Part shown: positions 18,610-27,533 of the stretch, in pieces
Position numbering within the stretch: position 1 is the stretch's first letter
Layout of the letters: each line of letters opens with the position of its first letter
From: CAYVVD01 sp964454975
GTDB taxonomy: Bacteria > Bacteroidota > Ignavibacteria > Kapaibacteriales > UBA2268
Length of the DNA stretch: 64,000 nt
NCBI GenBank assembly: GCA_964454975.1
Contig: CAYVVD010000018.1
Span: forward strand, 7,736 to 71,735
Direction of reading: 5' to 3'
Notes under the pieces: generated by a model
The model's database searches: none
Seen by the model: the letters and a program-made list of their open reading frames with translations, nothing else
What the model was told of the DNA's origin: nothing
Program-made: the position numbers and the translations under genes

Positions 18610-18835
18610 TATTACAAATTATTTTAAGGAAGCTACCCAAACAGGGTGTCCAGCCACATCACATGATAAAAATAGCATTAATAAAATAAAGACCCTTCGC
18701 AAATGAGCAAGTGGCCAGGATAAAACATATTCTGGTTATACCAGTTATCTCCCCACACTTTGCAGAATTAGCATGACATGCGGATAATCCAGATTCTTCC
18801 CCTGCCAAAGGCAAGGTTAGAATGACACCCCCAAA
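18610..18835. other. Convergent intergenic region after dprE2
   Basis: This stretch holds no credible gene. It lies between the ends of dprE2 and sucC. A small hairpin of the form TGCC-AAA-GGCA lies at about 18803-18813, near the sucC stop. It has no T-run and is not a convincing terminator. Confidence 0.5.
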
Positions 18836-20071
18836 TTATGCGACTACTTCGGCGACACTCCTGGCGGCTTCCTCGAAGTTTGTAGCTACTTCGAACTTCA
18901 AGCCGGAGTTACGGAGTGTTTCTGCGCCTTCTTTAGCGTTTGTCCCGTCTAAGCGGACAATCACCGGAACATTCACTTCGACAGTTTTCAGAGCTTCAAC
19001 TATGCCGTCTGCTACTTTGTCGCATCGAACGATACCGCCGAATATGTTAATAAGCACAGCTTTTACATTCGGGTCGCTCATCATAATTCTAAAAGCATTG
19101 GAAATACGCTCTTCATTAGCACCACCGCCAACATCAAGAAAATTAGCCGGGCTGCCGCCTGCAAGCTGGATCATGTCCATAGTTGCCATTGCAAGCCCAG
19201 CGCCATTCACCATACAGCCTACGTTACCGTCCAGCTTGATATAATTCAGGTCGAACTTTGAAGCTTCTACTTCGAGAGGTGCTTCTTCTGTTATGTCGCG
19301 CAGTTCAATCAGGTTTGCATGGCGGTACATAGCGTTGTCATCGAATGCCATCTTGCAGTCGAGGGCAATCATATCTTCATCCTCTGTCATCACAAGCGGG
19401 TTGATTTCGAGCATATTGCAATCCAGTTCGTCATAAGCCCTGACAAGGTTTTTAACGAATGGAATAAAGCTTTTTACTGCCTTTCCCTGAAGTCCGAGGC
19501 CAAATGCAAGGCTGCGGGCCTGGTAGTCGCCAAAGCCGATATTGGGGTTGATAAATTCCTTGATGATTTTTTCGGGTGTCTCTTCAGCTACTTTCTCGAT
19601 TTCCACACCGCCTTCTGTGGAAGCCATGATAACATTCCAGCCGGTTCCACGGTCCAGAACAATGCTGATGTAAAACTCCATAGCTATGGCACAACCTTCT
19701 TCCAGGAGTGCGCGGCGGATTATTGTACCTTTCTCACCGGTCTGGATAGTTACCAGCTTATTATTGAACATTGCGTCTGCTGTACGGTAAACGCGGTCAG
19801 CAAGGTTTTCGCCGAAAAGGACGTTTACGCCTTTTATTGGTTTGCCGTCAACTTCAAGCGCCTCGCCGGTTTCTACATTGTGGATGGTTCCTTTCCCACG
19901 CCCGCCTGCGTGTACCTGGGCTTTTAGCACTATAGTGTTTATGCCTTTGTTCACAAAATCCTCGAATGCTATTCGGCCTGCATCTTCCGCATTAAATACA
20001 GCCTTTCCAAAAAGTACCGGTACGTTAAATTGTTTTAATAGCTCTTTCGCCTGATGCTCATGAATTTTCAT
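18836..20071 (-). CDS. sucC: Succinate-CoA ligase (ADP-forming), beta subunit
   Basis: A 411-residue subunit that, with SucD, converts succinyl-CoA to succinate with substrate-level phosphorylation in the TCA cycle. It opens with MKIHEHQAKELLKQFNVPV and the ATP-grasp element LKAQVHAGGRGKG. It contains EINPLVMTEDEDMIALDCKM (about 230-249) and the C-terminal ligase region NGAGLAMATMDMIQLAGG and ANFLDVGGGA. It is slightly longer than the usual 385-400 residues. The alpha subunit sucD is not adjacent here, so the two are unlinked in this window. Confidence 0.95.
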   Translation of the reverse strand: MKIHEHQAKELLKQFNVPVLFGKAVFNAEDAGRIAFEDFVNKGINTIVLKAQVHAGGRGKGTIHNVETGEALEVDGKPIKGVNVLFGENLADRVYRTADAMFNNKLVTIQTGEKGTIIRRALLEEGCAIAMEFYISIVLDRGTGWNVIMASTEGGVEIEKVAEETPEKIIKEFINPNIGFGDYQARSLAFGLGLQGKAVKSFIPFVKNLVRAYDELDCNMLEINPLVMTEDEDMIALDCKMAFDDNAMYRHANLIELRDITEEAPLEVEASKFDLNYIKLDGNVGCMVNGAGLAMATMDMIQLAGGSPANFLDVGGGANEERISNAFRIMMSDPNVKAVLINIFGGIVRCDKVADGIVEALKTVEVNVPVIVRLDGTNAKEGAETLRNSGLKFEVATNFEEAARSVAEVVA

Positions 20072-20400
20072 TTATCACTCTTGATTAATTAAACTTTGGT
20101 TGCATTCCCAAAACGAATACAAAGCTATTAAAATCAGGTATATTTAACAACATGATTGATGTGCAAATTTGATGATACGCTGAAGAAGAGAGTTCCTTAT
20201 TTGCTTCAATTCGTTTCGGATTGAAAATCTTGATTTCTGAAATGCTGAGATTTGTGCATAGATGATTTGATCCAACGAGAAGATAGAAATATCAATCTAT
20301 TATGGATATTAAGCCGTAAACACCATTTAATTTCACGTTCCGATACCAATACTTCAACTCCCGCCTTTGGCGGGTGACAACTCCAGAAAAACAATATTTT
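20072..20400. other. Intergenic region between biotin carrier gene and sucC
   Basis: No gene is supported in this 329-base stretch. It contains a compact 6-bp hairpin CCCGCC-TTT-GGCGGG at 20360-20374, close to the end of the biotin carrier gene. It has no T-tract on either strand. The sucC promoter should be in the right part, but no convincing element was found. Confidence 0.5.
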
Positions 20401-20859
20401 TCATTCTTCATTTTTCATTGATTTTACGACTCTAATCATCACAGTATCGGTATTAACCTGATGGCCCTCGCTAACATTTACTTCAGTAACAGTTCCGGCA
20501 ACTGAAGCGTAGAGCGTAGTTTCCATTTTCATTGCTTCAACTGTGATAAGCGCAGTGCCCTCTTCTACCTCGTCCCCTTCTTTAACATGCAGCTTTACTA
20601 CACTGCCCGGCATCGGCGGGACAAGATTGTCCTCGTTGGCACTCTGAGAATCTTCGAAAAACGAATCTTCGTCTTCATCTTTAGGGATATCGAACTCAAA
20701 ATACTCTTCCCCTACCCTTACGTATAGCTTGTTTTCATGCCTGTAAGTATATACAGTCGTACCATCTGCTACCAAAAGATATTCGTTTACAATCTCGAAT
20801 AGTTTTTTAGCTTCATCAGTGCTTACATCATAAACTGTGTTTTGGTATAATATCTTCAT
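20401..20859 (-). CDS. Biotin carboxyl carrier protein subunit of acyl-CoA carboxylase
   Basis: A 152-residue biotin carrier. The C-terminal biotinyl domain (about 75-150) holds the biotinylation motif VEAMKME, with the flanking PPMPGSVVKLHVKEGDEVEEG and VSEGHQVNTDTVMIRV half-barrel repeats. The N-terminal 60 residues may dock to the carboxylase. The start is ATG 20859, which overlaps the stop of the biotin carboxylase gene in ATGA; a longer upstream reading runs through that gene. Together with the biotin carboxylase at 20856 and the carboxyltransferase at 23263 it makes a three-gene acyl-CoA carboxylase, probably for 3-methylcrotonyl-CoA. Confidence 0.9.
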   Translation of the reverse strand: MKILYQNTVYDVSTDEAKKLFEIVNEYLLVADGTTVYTYRHENKLYVRVGEEYFEFDIPKDEDEDSFFEDSQSANEDNLVPPMPGSVVKLHVKEGDEVEEGTALITVEAMKMETTLYASVAGTVTEVNVSEGHQVNTDTVMIRVVKSMKNEE

Positions 20860-22346
20860 TTCTTTACCAGCACCTCCCATGCCCCGATTTCTTGCCATGG
20901 GTTACTTTGCTTCGCAGTGTCCGGCACAAATTCCCTTTTCTTCCCTGCCTTCAGCGATGCCGCTTTGAGCGCAAGATCGAGCTTTTTTTCATCCCTTTTG
21001 AAAAGCTCATCACGATACTTTTCTATAAAGTCTGTTGGTGTATTACCGGAAATAAATTCAGGATGCCGGAGGACATTGGACATAAACCCAATTGATGTTT
21101 TCACACCAAGCACTACATTGTCCCTTAGTGCGCGGAGCATTCTCCGGCGAGCCTCTTCCCTGTTCCTTCCCCAAACTACAAGCTTTGCCATTATCGGATC
21201 GTAGTACATAGGAACTTCAGCTCCTGAGAAAATGCCGCTGTCGTATCGCACTCCCTTGCCAACAGGCTCTTTCAGGTAATGTACAGTTCCTGAAGAGGGC
21301 ATAAAATTGGAATCCGGGTCTTCCGCATAAATCCTGCACTCGAAGGCATGGCCCTTGAAAGACAATTCCTCTTGCTTAAATGGCAACTTAGCGCCACTTG
21401 CTATTTCGAGCTGTAGCTTAACAAGATTTAATCCGGTTATTTCTTCAGTTACGGGGTGCTCGACCTGAATACGTGTGTTTACTTCAAGAAAATAGAAGTT
21501 ATCATGTTTATCAAGAAGGAATTCAACTGTTCCGGCATTGTTGTAGTTTGCTGCCTGTGCAACTTTAACAGCTGTTTCGCCCATACTTTTTCGTAATTGC
21601 GGATTGAGCGCAGGCGAGGGTGCTTCTTCGATAATTTTTTGGTGCCGCCGTTGGATTGAACACTCGCGTTCGAAAAGATACACAACGTTTCCGAAGTTAT
21701 CGGCAAGGATTTGAATTTCCACATGACGTGGCGATTCAAGATATTTCTCCAGGAAAACCTCATCGCTTCCGAATGCGGATTTTGACTCGCGAATTGCCGC
21801 TTCAACTGATTCCTGCAGTTTATCCGAATTAAGTACAATTCTCATCCCCTTTCCACCGCCTCCGGCAGAAGCCTTAATCAAAACCGGATATCCGATTTCT
21901 TCGGCAGCCTTCGCAAAATCAACGGGATTCAGTGAACTCCCTTTCATTCCCGGAATTACAGGAATTCCTGCTTCCATCATCATCTTGCGGGACTCGGTCT
22001 TAGAGCCAAGGATGCGCACCGGCTCAGGGTCTGGCCCGATGAAAACAAGCCCGGCTTTCCTTACCCCGCTGTTGAATTCAGAATTTTCTGACAGGAAACC
22101 ATATCCGGGGTGTATTGCGTCGCAGTTTGTGTTTTTAGCTGCTTTAATTATCTTATCAATGCTCAGGTAAGAATCCCCGGCAGGCGCTGGCCCTATATTC
22201 ACCGTATCGTCGCTAATCATAGCATGGAGTGAGTTTTTATCAGCATCAGAATGAACAGAAACTGTTTTAATACCCATTTCAGAGCAGGCATGTATTACCC
22301 TGCAGGCAATTTCACCCCTATTTGCAATCAATACTTTCTTAAACAT
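20856..22346 (-). CDS. Biotin carboxylase subunit, probable 3-methylcrotonyl-CoA carboxylase
   Basis: A 496-residue ATP-grasp biotin carboxylase that carboxylates the biotin on the adjacent carrier protein. Visible are MFKKVLIANRGEIACRVI, HPGYGFLSENSEF, the glycine-rich ATP loop KASAGGGGKGMRIV, ECSIQRRHQKIIEEAPSP and the catalytic FLEVNTRIQVEHPVTE. In classical methylcrotonyl-CoA carboxylases the alpha chain also carries the biotin domain. Here it stops after the carboxylase domain, and the biotin domain is a separate 4-base-overlapping gene. Specificity for 3-methylcrotonyl-CoA is inferred from the enoyl-CoA hydratase and carboxyltransferase neighbours; acetyl- or propionyl-CoA is possible. 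Confidence 0.92.
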   Translation of the reverse strand: MFKKVLIANRGEIACRVIHACSEMGIKTVSVHSDADKNSLHAMISDDTVNIGPAPAGDSYLSIDKIIKAAKNTNCDAIHPGYGFLSENSEFNSGVRKAGLVFIGPDPEPVRILGSKTESRKMMMEAGIPVIPGMKGSSLNPVDFAKAAEEIGYPVLIKASAGGGGKGMRIVLNSDKLQESVEAAIRESKSAFGSDEVFLEKYLESPRHVEIQILADNFGNVVYLFERECSIQRRHQKIIEEAPSPALNPQLRKSMGETAVKVAQAANYNNAGTVEFLLDKHDNFYFLEVNTRIQVEHPVTEEITGLNLVKLQLEIASGAKLPFKQEELSFKGHAFECRIYAEDPDSNFMPSSGTVHYLKEPVGKGVRYDSGIFSGAEVPMYYDPIMAKLVVWGRNREEARRRMLRALRDNVVLGVKTSIGFMSNVLRHPEFISGNTPTDFIEKYRDELFKRDEKKLDLALKAASLKAGKKREFVPDTAKQSNPWQEIGAWEVLVKK

Positions 22347-22353
22347 TAGCTTT

Positions 22354-23142
22354 TTATTTGTTTACAACCCATGCGGGTTTCCGTTTATTAAAAAATGCAT
22401 CAATCCCCTCGATACACTCTTTGTTTTCTCTTAGGTCGGCTATCACATTGGCAATATATGTAGCCCGCTCACTGCCATAGACTTTCTGTGTAATCTGAAT
22501 CATCTCTTTTACTTTCTTAACAGCCCATGGACCGTTATTGATAATAAGGCCACAAATTTCATCAACCTTTTCGTCGAGTTCAGCCGGTTCGACAGAATAA
22601 TTTATCAGCCCAATATTATATGCTTCATCTGCTTCAATCCTTTTGCCGCTAAGAAGATATTCCCTGCCTTTGGTTTCGCCGATACGCTTCATTACAAGTG
22701 GAACAATTGCTGCAGGAACAATGCCTATAGCAACTTCGCTCAGACCAAATTTTATGTTATTGACAGAAACAGAAATATCTGACGACATCATAAGCCCGAT
22801 ACCACCGCCCACTGTCGGCCCGTTCACCCGGCAAATAACCGGAACAGGGTGCTTCTGTATTTTGTCGAGTAGTTCAACCAGGCGTTTTGCCTCGTTGAAA
22901 TTCTCATCCCTGTTTATTTTGTCTGCATCTTTAAGCCAGTTCAGGTCGGCTCCTGCGCAAAAAACATCCCCACTGCCGGTAATGACAACACATCGGGTAT
23001 CACTCTCCTTTGCAATCCGGAGAAATGCCTCATGCAACTCCTCAATCAGGCTCATATTAAGGGCATTGCGCTGCCCGGGACGGTTCAGAATTATATCAGC
23101 CCTGTAATTTTTCTTTTCAATTTTAATGTATTCGTAGGCCAT
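22354..23142 (-). CDS. liuC: Enoyl-CoA hydratase family, probable methylglutaconyl-CoA hydratase
   Basis: A crotonase-fold protein of 262 residues from ATG 23142 (MAYEYIKIEKK); an in-frame ATG at 23169 would add nine residues atypical for the family. Conserved elements are LNRPGQRNALN, the oxyanion-hole segment VFCAGADLNWLK, and VNGPTVGGGIGLMMSSDISV with the second catalytic region. It lies between the biotin carboxylase and carboxyltransferase genes. This matches leucine-degradation operons, in which this enzyme hydrates 3-methylglutaconyl-CoA to HMG-CoA. The gene symbol rests on that context. Confidence 0.85.
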   Translation of the reverse strand: MAYEYIKIEKKNYRADIILNRPGQRNALNMSLIEELHEAFLRIAKESDTRCVVITGSGDVFCAGADLNWLKDADKINRDENFNEAKRLVELLDKIQKHPVPVICRVNGPTVGGGIGLMMSSDISVSVNNIKFGLSEVAIGIVPAAIVPLVMKRIGETKGREYLLSGKRIEADEAYNIGLINYSVEPAELDEKVDEICGLIINNGPWAVKKVKEMIQITQKVYGSERATYIANVIADLRENKECIEGIDAFFNKRKPAWVVNK

Positions 23143-23262
23143 TAATGCCGGTCTCTCGGATATATACATAAGTCAATCTGTCTCATTTCAGAAAATAAGG
23201 TCAAGTATAAATTTGATGATTTTGACTATCAATTCAATGATTTTCTGAAACATTTCAAGCCT

Positions 23263-24870
23263 CTACATTCTGAATACACCATATTTTTGGTCAGGTATAG
23301 GTTTATTCAGCGACATGGAAATACCAAGCGCAAGTGCATTTCGTGTATCGAGAGGGTCTATAATCCCGTCGTCCCAAATACGTGCTGAACTGTAATATGG
23401 TGTTGCCTGGTGTTCGTAAGTCTCTATGATAGGCATACGAATAGCATCAATTTCCTCTTCACTGAGAGATTTCCCAGCTTTTTCAAGTTGACGTATTTTC
23501 ACAGTTGCCAGAACATCTGCAGCCTGCTCACCGCCCATTACGGAGATACGCCCGTTGGGCCATATCCAGAGCAAATTAGGGTCGTAGCCGCGCCCGCACA
23601 TAGCGTAGTTTCCTGCGCCATAAGAACCACCAACCATAACAGTAAATTTTGGGACATCTGCATTTGCCACTGCATGAACCAGCTTGGCTCCGTCGCGCGC
23701 GATTCCCCGATGCTCATACTGTTTTCCGACAATAAACCCTGTGATATTTTGAAGAAATACCAGTGGAATCTTCCTGATTGTACACAGCTCTATAAAATGA
23801 GCGCCCTTCAGGCTCGATTCCGAGAACAGCACTCCGTTATTTGCAAGTATTCCTACCGGATAGCCCATAATCCTTGCAAATCCGGTGATTATGCTGGTAC
23901 CATAATACTCTTTGAATTCCTGGAAACGACTGCCGTCAACAATGCGGGCGATAACTTCCCTCATGTCGAATGGAGTCCTGATACTTTTGGGGATTATACC
24001 GTATAACTCATCCGGGTTATAAAATGGCTCCTCCGGCTCTTCCCTGCCTATGTCAAATTTCGGGCGCACACCAATATTTTCAACAATATTTCGAGCTATG
24101 TCAAGAGCGTGTTTATCATTATGAGCGTAATGGTCGGAAACACCGGAGATTTTGCTGTGAACATCAGCCCCGCCAAGTTCCTCGGCGGTAACTTCCTCGC
24201 CGGTTGCAGCTTTAACAAGCGGCGGGCCACCAATGAAAATAGTAGCTTGGTTGCGAACCATAACAGTTTCATCGCTCATAGCAGGTACATAAGCACCTCC
24301 AGCCGTACAGGAACCCATAACTACAGCTATCTGGGGGATATTCTCTGCCGAGAGCCTCGCTTGGTTGTAAAATATTCTTCCGAAGTGCTCTTTATCGGGG
24401 AATGTTTCGCTTTGGTATGGCAGAAAGATACCACCTGAATCCACCAGATACAAACAGGGCAGGTGGTTTTTCAGCGCAATCTCTTGTGCACGGATGTGCT
24501 TTTTGATTGTCATCGGGAAGTATGTGCCGCCTTTTACGGTAGCATCGTTTGCAACAATCATGCACTCTTTCCCCTTCACAAGACCGACACCGGTAACCAT
24601 ACCTGCTGAAGGCGCTTCGTTGTCGTACATATCATACGCTGCAAAAGAGGACAGCTCCAGGAATGGAGAATCTTTGTCGCAGAGAGCTTTGATTCGATCC
24701 CGGACAAGCATTTTCCCGCGCTCGATATGACGGGAACGAGCCTTTTCAGGACCCCCTGGTTTTATTGAATCCAGTTTTTCTTTTAACTCGCAGACAAGCC
24801 TTTTGGAGTTTTCATAATTTTCGGAATAGTCCGGCGATTTGGTGGAAATTTTTGATTTAATTCTTTTCAT
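23263..24870 (-). CDS. liuB: Acyl-CoA carboxylase carboxyltransferase subunit (3-methylcrotonyl-CoA carboxylase beta type)
   Basis: A 535-residue carboxyltransferase that moves CO2 from biotin to the acyl-CoA. The ATG at 24870 is chosen because it gives the normal family length; the frame stays open to 24972 through an AT-rich upstream region. Motifs include GMVTGVGLVKGKECMIVAND, GGTYFPMTIKKHIRAQEIA, YLVDSGGIFLP, MGSCTAGGAYVPAMSDE and GGSYGAGNYAMCGRGYDP. This pattern is that of methylcrotonyl-CoA carboxylase beta chains rather than AccA/AccD. It is the first gene of the leftward leucine-degradation operon. Confidence 0.92.
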   Translation of the reverse strand: MKRIKSKISTKSPDYSENYENSKRLVCELKEKLDSIKPGGPEKARSRHIERGKMLVRDRIKALCDKDSPFLELSSFAAYDMYDNEAPSAGMVTGVGLVKGKECMIVANDATVKGGTYFPMTIKKHIRAQEIALKNHLPCLYLVDSGGIFLPYQSETFPDKEHFGRIFYNQARLSAENIPQIAVVMGSCTAGGAYVPAMSDETVMVRNQATIFIGGPPLVKAATGEEVTAEELGGADVHSKISGVSDHYAHNDKHALDIARNIVENIGVRPKFDIGREEPEEPFYNPDELYGIIPKSIRTPFDMREVIARIVDGSRFQEFKEYYGTSIITGFARIMGYPVGILANNGVLFSESSLKGAHFIELCTIRKIPLVFLQNITGFIVGKQYEHRGIARDGAKLVHAVANADVPKFTVMVGGSYGAGNYAMCGRGYDPNLLWIWPNGRISVMGGEQAADVLATVKIRQLEKAGKSLSEEEIDAIRMPIIETYEHQATPYYSSARIWDDGIIDPLDTRNALALGISMSLNKPIPDQKYGVFRM

Positions 24871-25299
24871 GCGGAAACGAAGATAGATGAAAATTAAACA
24901 TGCTAATATAGTGAATTCCCGATTATTTCCTTTGAATATTAGATGTTTATATGAAGTGTGTTTACTCAGCAATTAAGTAGCGGTATTTGTAAACAACAGA
25001 CGAAAGTCCATTGATGAATTTGATTTTGTTGGGAATTATCCTTAATTACCTGGAAATTACTAATTTTCTTGTCTGAATTTCATCACAATTACTTATAATA
25101 ATACTGTGTAACCAGGGCGGAAATTGCGAAATATCAATACGGGAAGTAGTTTCGTTTTGTGTCCTGATTAGTACCCGCTCACCTAAGTATTGTAAATTAA
25201 AATATATGCATTGATTGTTGTTCAATCAACCTTTGTTCATTATCGAATTGATAATATACTGATGCATAATGATTAAATCCACTTTCAGTCAGTTCATAT
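24871..25299. other. AT-rich intergenic region
   Basis: No gene is supported here. The left part should contain the promoter of the carboxyltransferase operon, but I see no confident element. The right part borders the decayed T9SS tail. A 54-codon open stretch on the minus strand starting at about 25364 overlaps that remnant in another frame and has no recognisable domain. Confidence 0.5.
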
Positions 25300-25523
25300 T
25301 TATACATTATCACAAACCAGCCTTCGTTCATAAAAGCCATCGTTAAGATGTTCTTGTATTAATGTTCCGATAACTCTTAAGTTCACATCGTAAATTGAAA
25401 AATTCACGTTGCATTTCTCCAATAGGTTGAATTTTAAATTATTATCATTGGAGACTATGTTGGGCGTTATTTTAAAGTTATTAGAAGAAACTAACTGTAA
25501 AACATCTCGATTAATTATTTGTT
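25300..25523 (-). pseudogene. Remnant of a T9SS type A C-terminal sorting domain
   Basis: Reading the minus strand from about 25521 gives NFKITPNIVSNDNNLKFNLL, then EKCNVNFSIYDVNLRVIGTL and NDGFYE. This is the standard layout of a T9SS type A sorting domain: a PNP-like start, a FSIYDxxGR strand and a GxYE turn. The reading is preceded by an in-frame TAA and ends at a TAA (25300-25302) before the final SGVYF-like strand. No start codon or N-terminal domain is attached. I read it as the leftover tail of a deleted secreted-protein gene. Confidence 0.6.
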
Positions 25524-25550
25524 ATAACTGGAATTATATTGATTTAATAT

Positions 25551-26360
25551 TTAGAATTTGATTTCCCGGCTAAAACTTATTTGAAAAATTGCTTTGTTAT
25601 CAAGTGGTACATCAATTCCCCGTTCCTCTCCTTCATGGATATTTGTTACAAAGTACCCTATCAAACTCCCGGCAGCCGCTCCAACAAGAACATCCTCCAA
25701 ATAATGATTACCGGATAATATTCTAAATAGGCCAACTAATCCGGCAGCACCAATGGAACTGCTCCATACCAGACCGGTATGTCCGGGGGAAATGCTCAGC
25801 CTCTCAAACATACTGGCAAAAATGACCGCATTGGCGAATGAAGCAGATGTATGCCCTGAGTAAAATGACCCGAAAGCATCAGGATTGAGTTTTTGTAGGA
25901 ACGGAATGACCGGGATGAATACGTAAGGGCGGGGACTGCCGGTTAATACCTTAACAATTGAATTGAGCGAATAATTCAGCAGGTTGGCTTCCAGGGACAT
26001 TATAAGATGAGCTCCAAATTGCTGCTCAAATCCATATTGAGAAATTGATAATATAAGGGGGGCTGAAGTGATAGAAGCTACAAGAACATCACTAATGAAA
26101 GATGCTGTTTTAGATTGACAGGTAACAGGTTCATTCGAGGGATTAGCAAAATAATTATCAATAATTGAACGGACTTCAGCAGAATCAAGGTTCTTGTTGT
26201 TGTTTATACTATTTGAGTATGTAAAAAGGGCAGCCCCAAGCATAAAAACAGGGATATCTAACTCAGGACTAACGGCATAATTATCTTGAGATTTCGCAGA
26301 TATGCTGTTAAACATGAGATTTAAAATTATGATAATAGTTATTTGGCTAGTTCTCATCAT
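25551..26360 (-). CDS. PAP2-superfamily phosphatase
   Basis: A 269-residue membrane protein with a signal-like N-terminus and several hydrophobic helices. The three PAP2 phosphatase motifs are present: KVLTGSPRPY (KX6RP type), FYSGHTSASFA (PSGH type) and RILSGNHYLEDVLVG (SRX5HX3D type) with the catalytic histidines. Such enzymes dephosphorylate lipid phosphates such as undecaprenyl diphosphate or phosphatidate at the membrane; the substrate is not predictable. The start overlaps the end of dinB by 14 bases. Confidence 0.85.
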   Translation of the reverse strand: MMRTSQITIIIILNLMFNSISAKSQDNYAVSPELDIPVFMLGAALFTYSNSINNNKNLDSAEVRSIIDNYFANPSNEPVTCQSKTASFISDVLVASITSAPLILSISQYGFEQQFGAHLIMSLEANLLNYSLNSIVKVLTGSPRPYVFIPVIPFLQKLNPDAFGSFYSGHTSASFANAVIFASMFERLSISPGHTGLVWSSSIGAAGLVGLFRILSGNHYLEDVLVGAAAGSLIGYFVTNIHEGEERGIDVPLDNKAIFQISFSREIKF

Positions 26361-27444
26361 AGAATCCGAATGTTAATTGCCTGGCAACCTTTTTATCAGG
26401 CTGTGAATTTAAATTAGATAATTGTATTCCCAGCAATCGCACAGGTTTAATTGGTTTTACAGGAATAAACAAAAGCTCCGAAGCAACTTCAAATATTTCT
26501 GTTGTATTTTGGATCAAATGCTGCAATGTTCTGCTTCTTGTCTGTAATACAAAATCATGGTACTTTATTTTCAGTGTCACTGTTTTTCCCATTATGTCCT
26601 CCTTTTTCAGGCGTTCGTTTATCTTGGCTGCAATCTGGAGAAGAGAATCGAGCATATCATCCTCGCTTACTTTATCAGTATCAAATGTGCGTTCAGCTCC
26701 TAAAGATTTCCTGATGTGTTCTAAAGTAACAGGGTTGTCAATGTCAAAATTCACAAGCTTATAGAAATAATGCCCCATTTTTCCAAAGTGTTTTTCGAGC
26801 ATATAAGGCTGCATACGCTTAATATCACCGGCTGTTTGTATGCTTAACTCATGCATTTTTTCTTCGGTAACCTTTCCTACACCAGGAATCTTGCCTACAG
26901 GCAAATTTTTTACGAATTCTTCCGCTTCTTTAGGTGTGATTACACACAATCCATCAGGTTTGTTGTAGTCTGAAGCAACTTTTGCAAGGAATTTATTAAA
27001 TGATACGCCAGCTGAAGCAGTCAGGTTGATTTTATTTTTTATTTTTTCTTTAATATGGCTTGCAATTTCGGTTGCTGATGCAATTCCCTTAATGTTTTCT
27101 GAAACGTCCAGGTACGCCTCGTCGAGCGACATTGGTTCAACAAGCTCTGTGTATTCATGGAAAATCTCCATGATTTTGTCAGACTCGGTTTTATATTTCT
27201 CAAAGCTGCCTTTGGCAAAAATCAAGTCCGGACAGAGCCTTGCAGCTACTGCCGACGGCATGGCAGATCGGATGCCGAAATTCCGTGCTTCGTAACTTGC
27301 AGCAGCCACAACTCCCCGTTTTTTGTTGCCGCCCACCACCAGTGGTTTACCACGCCATTCCGGATGATCTCGCTGCTCGATTGCTGCAAAGAAAGCATCC
27401 ATGTCAACATGTATTATTTTTCTTATAGGCGCTTCCCAGGGCAT
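26347..27444 (-). CDS. dinB: DNA polymerase IV
   Basis: A 365-residue Y-family translesion polymerase. The palm motif HVDMDAFFAAIEQRDHPEWRG is near residue 13, with the catalytic SLDEAYLDVS at about 103-112. The thumb helix-hairpin-helix region KIPGVGKVTEEKMHELSI, the little-finger domain (TLKIKYHDF) and a C-terminal clamp-binding-like QLTFGF also appear. It extends mismatched or lesion-blocked primers. It is divergent from uvrA across about 90 bases, which pairs two DNA-damage genes around one control region. No LexA-type box was recognised. Confidence 0.95.
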   Translation of the reverse strand: MPWEAPIRKIIHVDMDAFFAAIEQRDHPEWRGKPLVVGGNKKRGVVAAASYEARNFGIRSAMPSAVAARLCPDLIFAKGSFEKYKTESDKIMEIFHEYTELVEPMSLDEAYLDVSENIKGIASATEIASHIKEKIKNKINLTASAGVSFNKFLAKVASDYNKPDGLCVITPKEAEEFVKNLPVGKIPGVGKVTEEKMHELSIQTAGDIKRMQPYMLEKHFGKMGHYFYKLVNFDIDNPVTLEHIRKSLGAERTFDTDKVSEDDMLDSLLQIAAKINERLKKEDIMGKTVTLKIKYHDFVLQTRSRTLQHLIQNTTEIFEVASELLFIPVKPIKPVRLLGIQLSNLNSQPDKKVARQLTFGFYDEN

Positions 27445-27533
27445 TTAAATCAAGTGGATAATTATACGTTAATATTTATTTTCAATGTATTAATTTAATT
27501 ATTTGTACCCGGTTAATAAATCCAAAAGTACAC

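Noticed and set aside
19319..19927. Long plus-strand open frame opposite sucC
   Set aside because: It is the antisense shadow of a well-conserved gene, with no domain or ribosome binding site of its own.
20360..20374. GC hairpin as terminator of the biotin carrier operon or sucC
   Set aside because: No T-run follows on either strand and it is not placed after a stop codon in the right direction for sucC.
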